This document shows, in pieces, positions 24,279 to 24,649 of a DNA stretch of 24,649 nt (the first letter of the stretch is position 1; each line of letters starts with the position of its first letter). The stretch is from Cytophagales bacterium. GTDB taxonomy: Bacteria; Bacteroidota; Bacteroidia; Cytophagales; Cyclobacteriaceae. The translations under genes were made by a program, and so were the position numbers. The stretch is taken from positions 1 to 24,649 of the forward strand of contig DNZD01000073.1 in NCBI GenBank assembly GCA_003504855.1, written 5' to 3'. The notes beneath the pieces were generated by a model, which was not told the DNA's origin, searched no databases, and saw only the letters and a program-made list of their open reading frames with translations.

Positions 24279-24649
24279 ATGCTGATTCGTGAAGTTCAAA
24301 CCCAGGAAGACATAGGGGAATTTCTCTCCTTACCAATCCGGTTATATCGCCAAACACCACAATGGATCCGACCGCTGGATGCGGACATTGAATCTGTATT
24401 TAATCCTGACAAGAATAAATCTTTTCGCGGTGGCGCCTGCGCCCGGTGGATTTTGAAAAATGATCAGGGCGTGACCATTGGCCGGGTTGCTGCATTTGTA
24501 CTGGATAAAACCGTGCACAAGGGGAACGATCAGCCCACAGGAGGAATGGGTTTTTTTGAATGTATCAATGATCAGCCGGCAGCATTCATGCTTTTTGATC
24601 AGTGCAAGACCTGGCTCTCTGCACGGGGTATGGAAGCCATGGATGGCCC
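24279..24649 (+). CDS. GNAT-like acyltransferase family protein (5' part, runs off the window)
   Basis: The frame is open from the ATG at 24279 to the right edge, giving 123 complete codons. The start MLIREVQTQEDIGEFLSLP, the segment LYRQTPQWIRPLDADIESVF, the strand IGRVAAFVLDKTVH and the block MGFFECINDQPAAFMLFDQC ending RGMEAMDG match the N-terminal half of a Bacteroidota family of about 370 residues usually called GNAT-like or hypothetical. The IGRVAAF strand is the likely start of the acetyl-CoA-binding core. Its substrate is not known. The ATG is 24 bases after the kinase stop, so the two may be cotranscribed. Confidence 0.65.
   Translation, partial: MLIREVQTQEDIGEFLSLPIRLYRQTPQWIRPLDADIESVFNPDKNKSFRGGACARWILKNDQGVTIGRVAAFVLDKTVHKGNDQPTGGMGFFECINDQPAAFMLFDQCKTWLSARGMEAMDG

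Overview
The window looks like chromosomal DNA of a gliding or T9SS-bearing member of the Bacteroidota, most likely order Cytophagales. The evidence is a complete type IX secretion (T9SS) core cluster porP-gldK-gldL-gldM-gldN, a SprE/PorW homologue, A-rich leaders without Shine-Dalgarno sequences, repeated TAnnTTTG -7 promoter boxes, and an F-type ATP synthase operon that ends at atpG without atpD/atpC. Genus cannot be decided from the sequence. There is no CRISPR array, insertion sequence, tRNA or rRNA. Coding density is very high: the longest gene-free stretch is the 140-bp porP-gldK gap, so nothing over 300 bases is unexplained.

Layout. (1) 1-3045, + strand: the tail of an unidentified gene, a DUF4271 membrane protein, uroporphyrinogen-III synthase (hemD) and the outer-membrane T9SS protein PorP/SprF. 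(2) 3186-7749, + strand: gldK, gldL, gldM, gldN, ending at a hairpin terminator shared with the convergent uvrC. GldK and GldN form the periplasmic/outer-membrane ring of the T9SS, GldL and GldM form the proton-driven inner-membrane motor, and PorP/SprF-type proteins are outer-membrane partners. (3) 7778-14449, - strand: a tightly packed unit transcribed sprE/porW, then a class A penicillin-binding protein, then uvrC, with a 50-bp overlap and a 2-bp gap between genes. (4) 14522-15840, + strand: a membrane-anchored M23 (LytM) peptidase followed by a bactofilin, probably a cell-wall/cell-shape pair. (5) 15800-21470, + strand: atpZ, a small AtpI-like membrane protein, atpB, atpE, atpF, atpH, atpA, atpG, ending in a clear intrinsic terminator. 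A strong hairpin separates atpE from atpF. (6) 21536-24649, + strand: a UbiA-superfamily-like membrane protein, a soluble triple-PAS histidine kinase, and the 5' part of a GNAT-like protein that runs off the window.

Most of the window is recognisable core genome. The points most deserving a second look are a carbohydrate-binding-module-like segment inside GldN, a C8 homopolymer in the first codons of sprE, the atpE-atpF hairpin, the M23/bactofilin pair with its bactofilin overlapping atpZ, a histidine-rich exported extension on AtpB, and a tendency for short-leader, promoter-proximal genes to begin with GTG.
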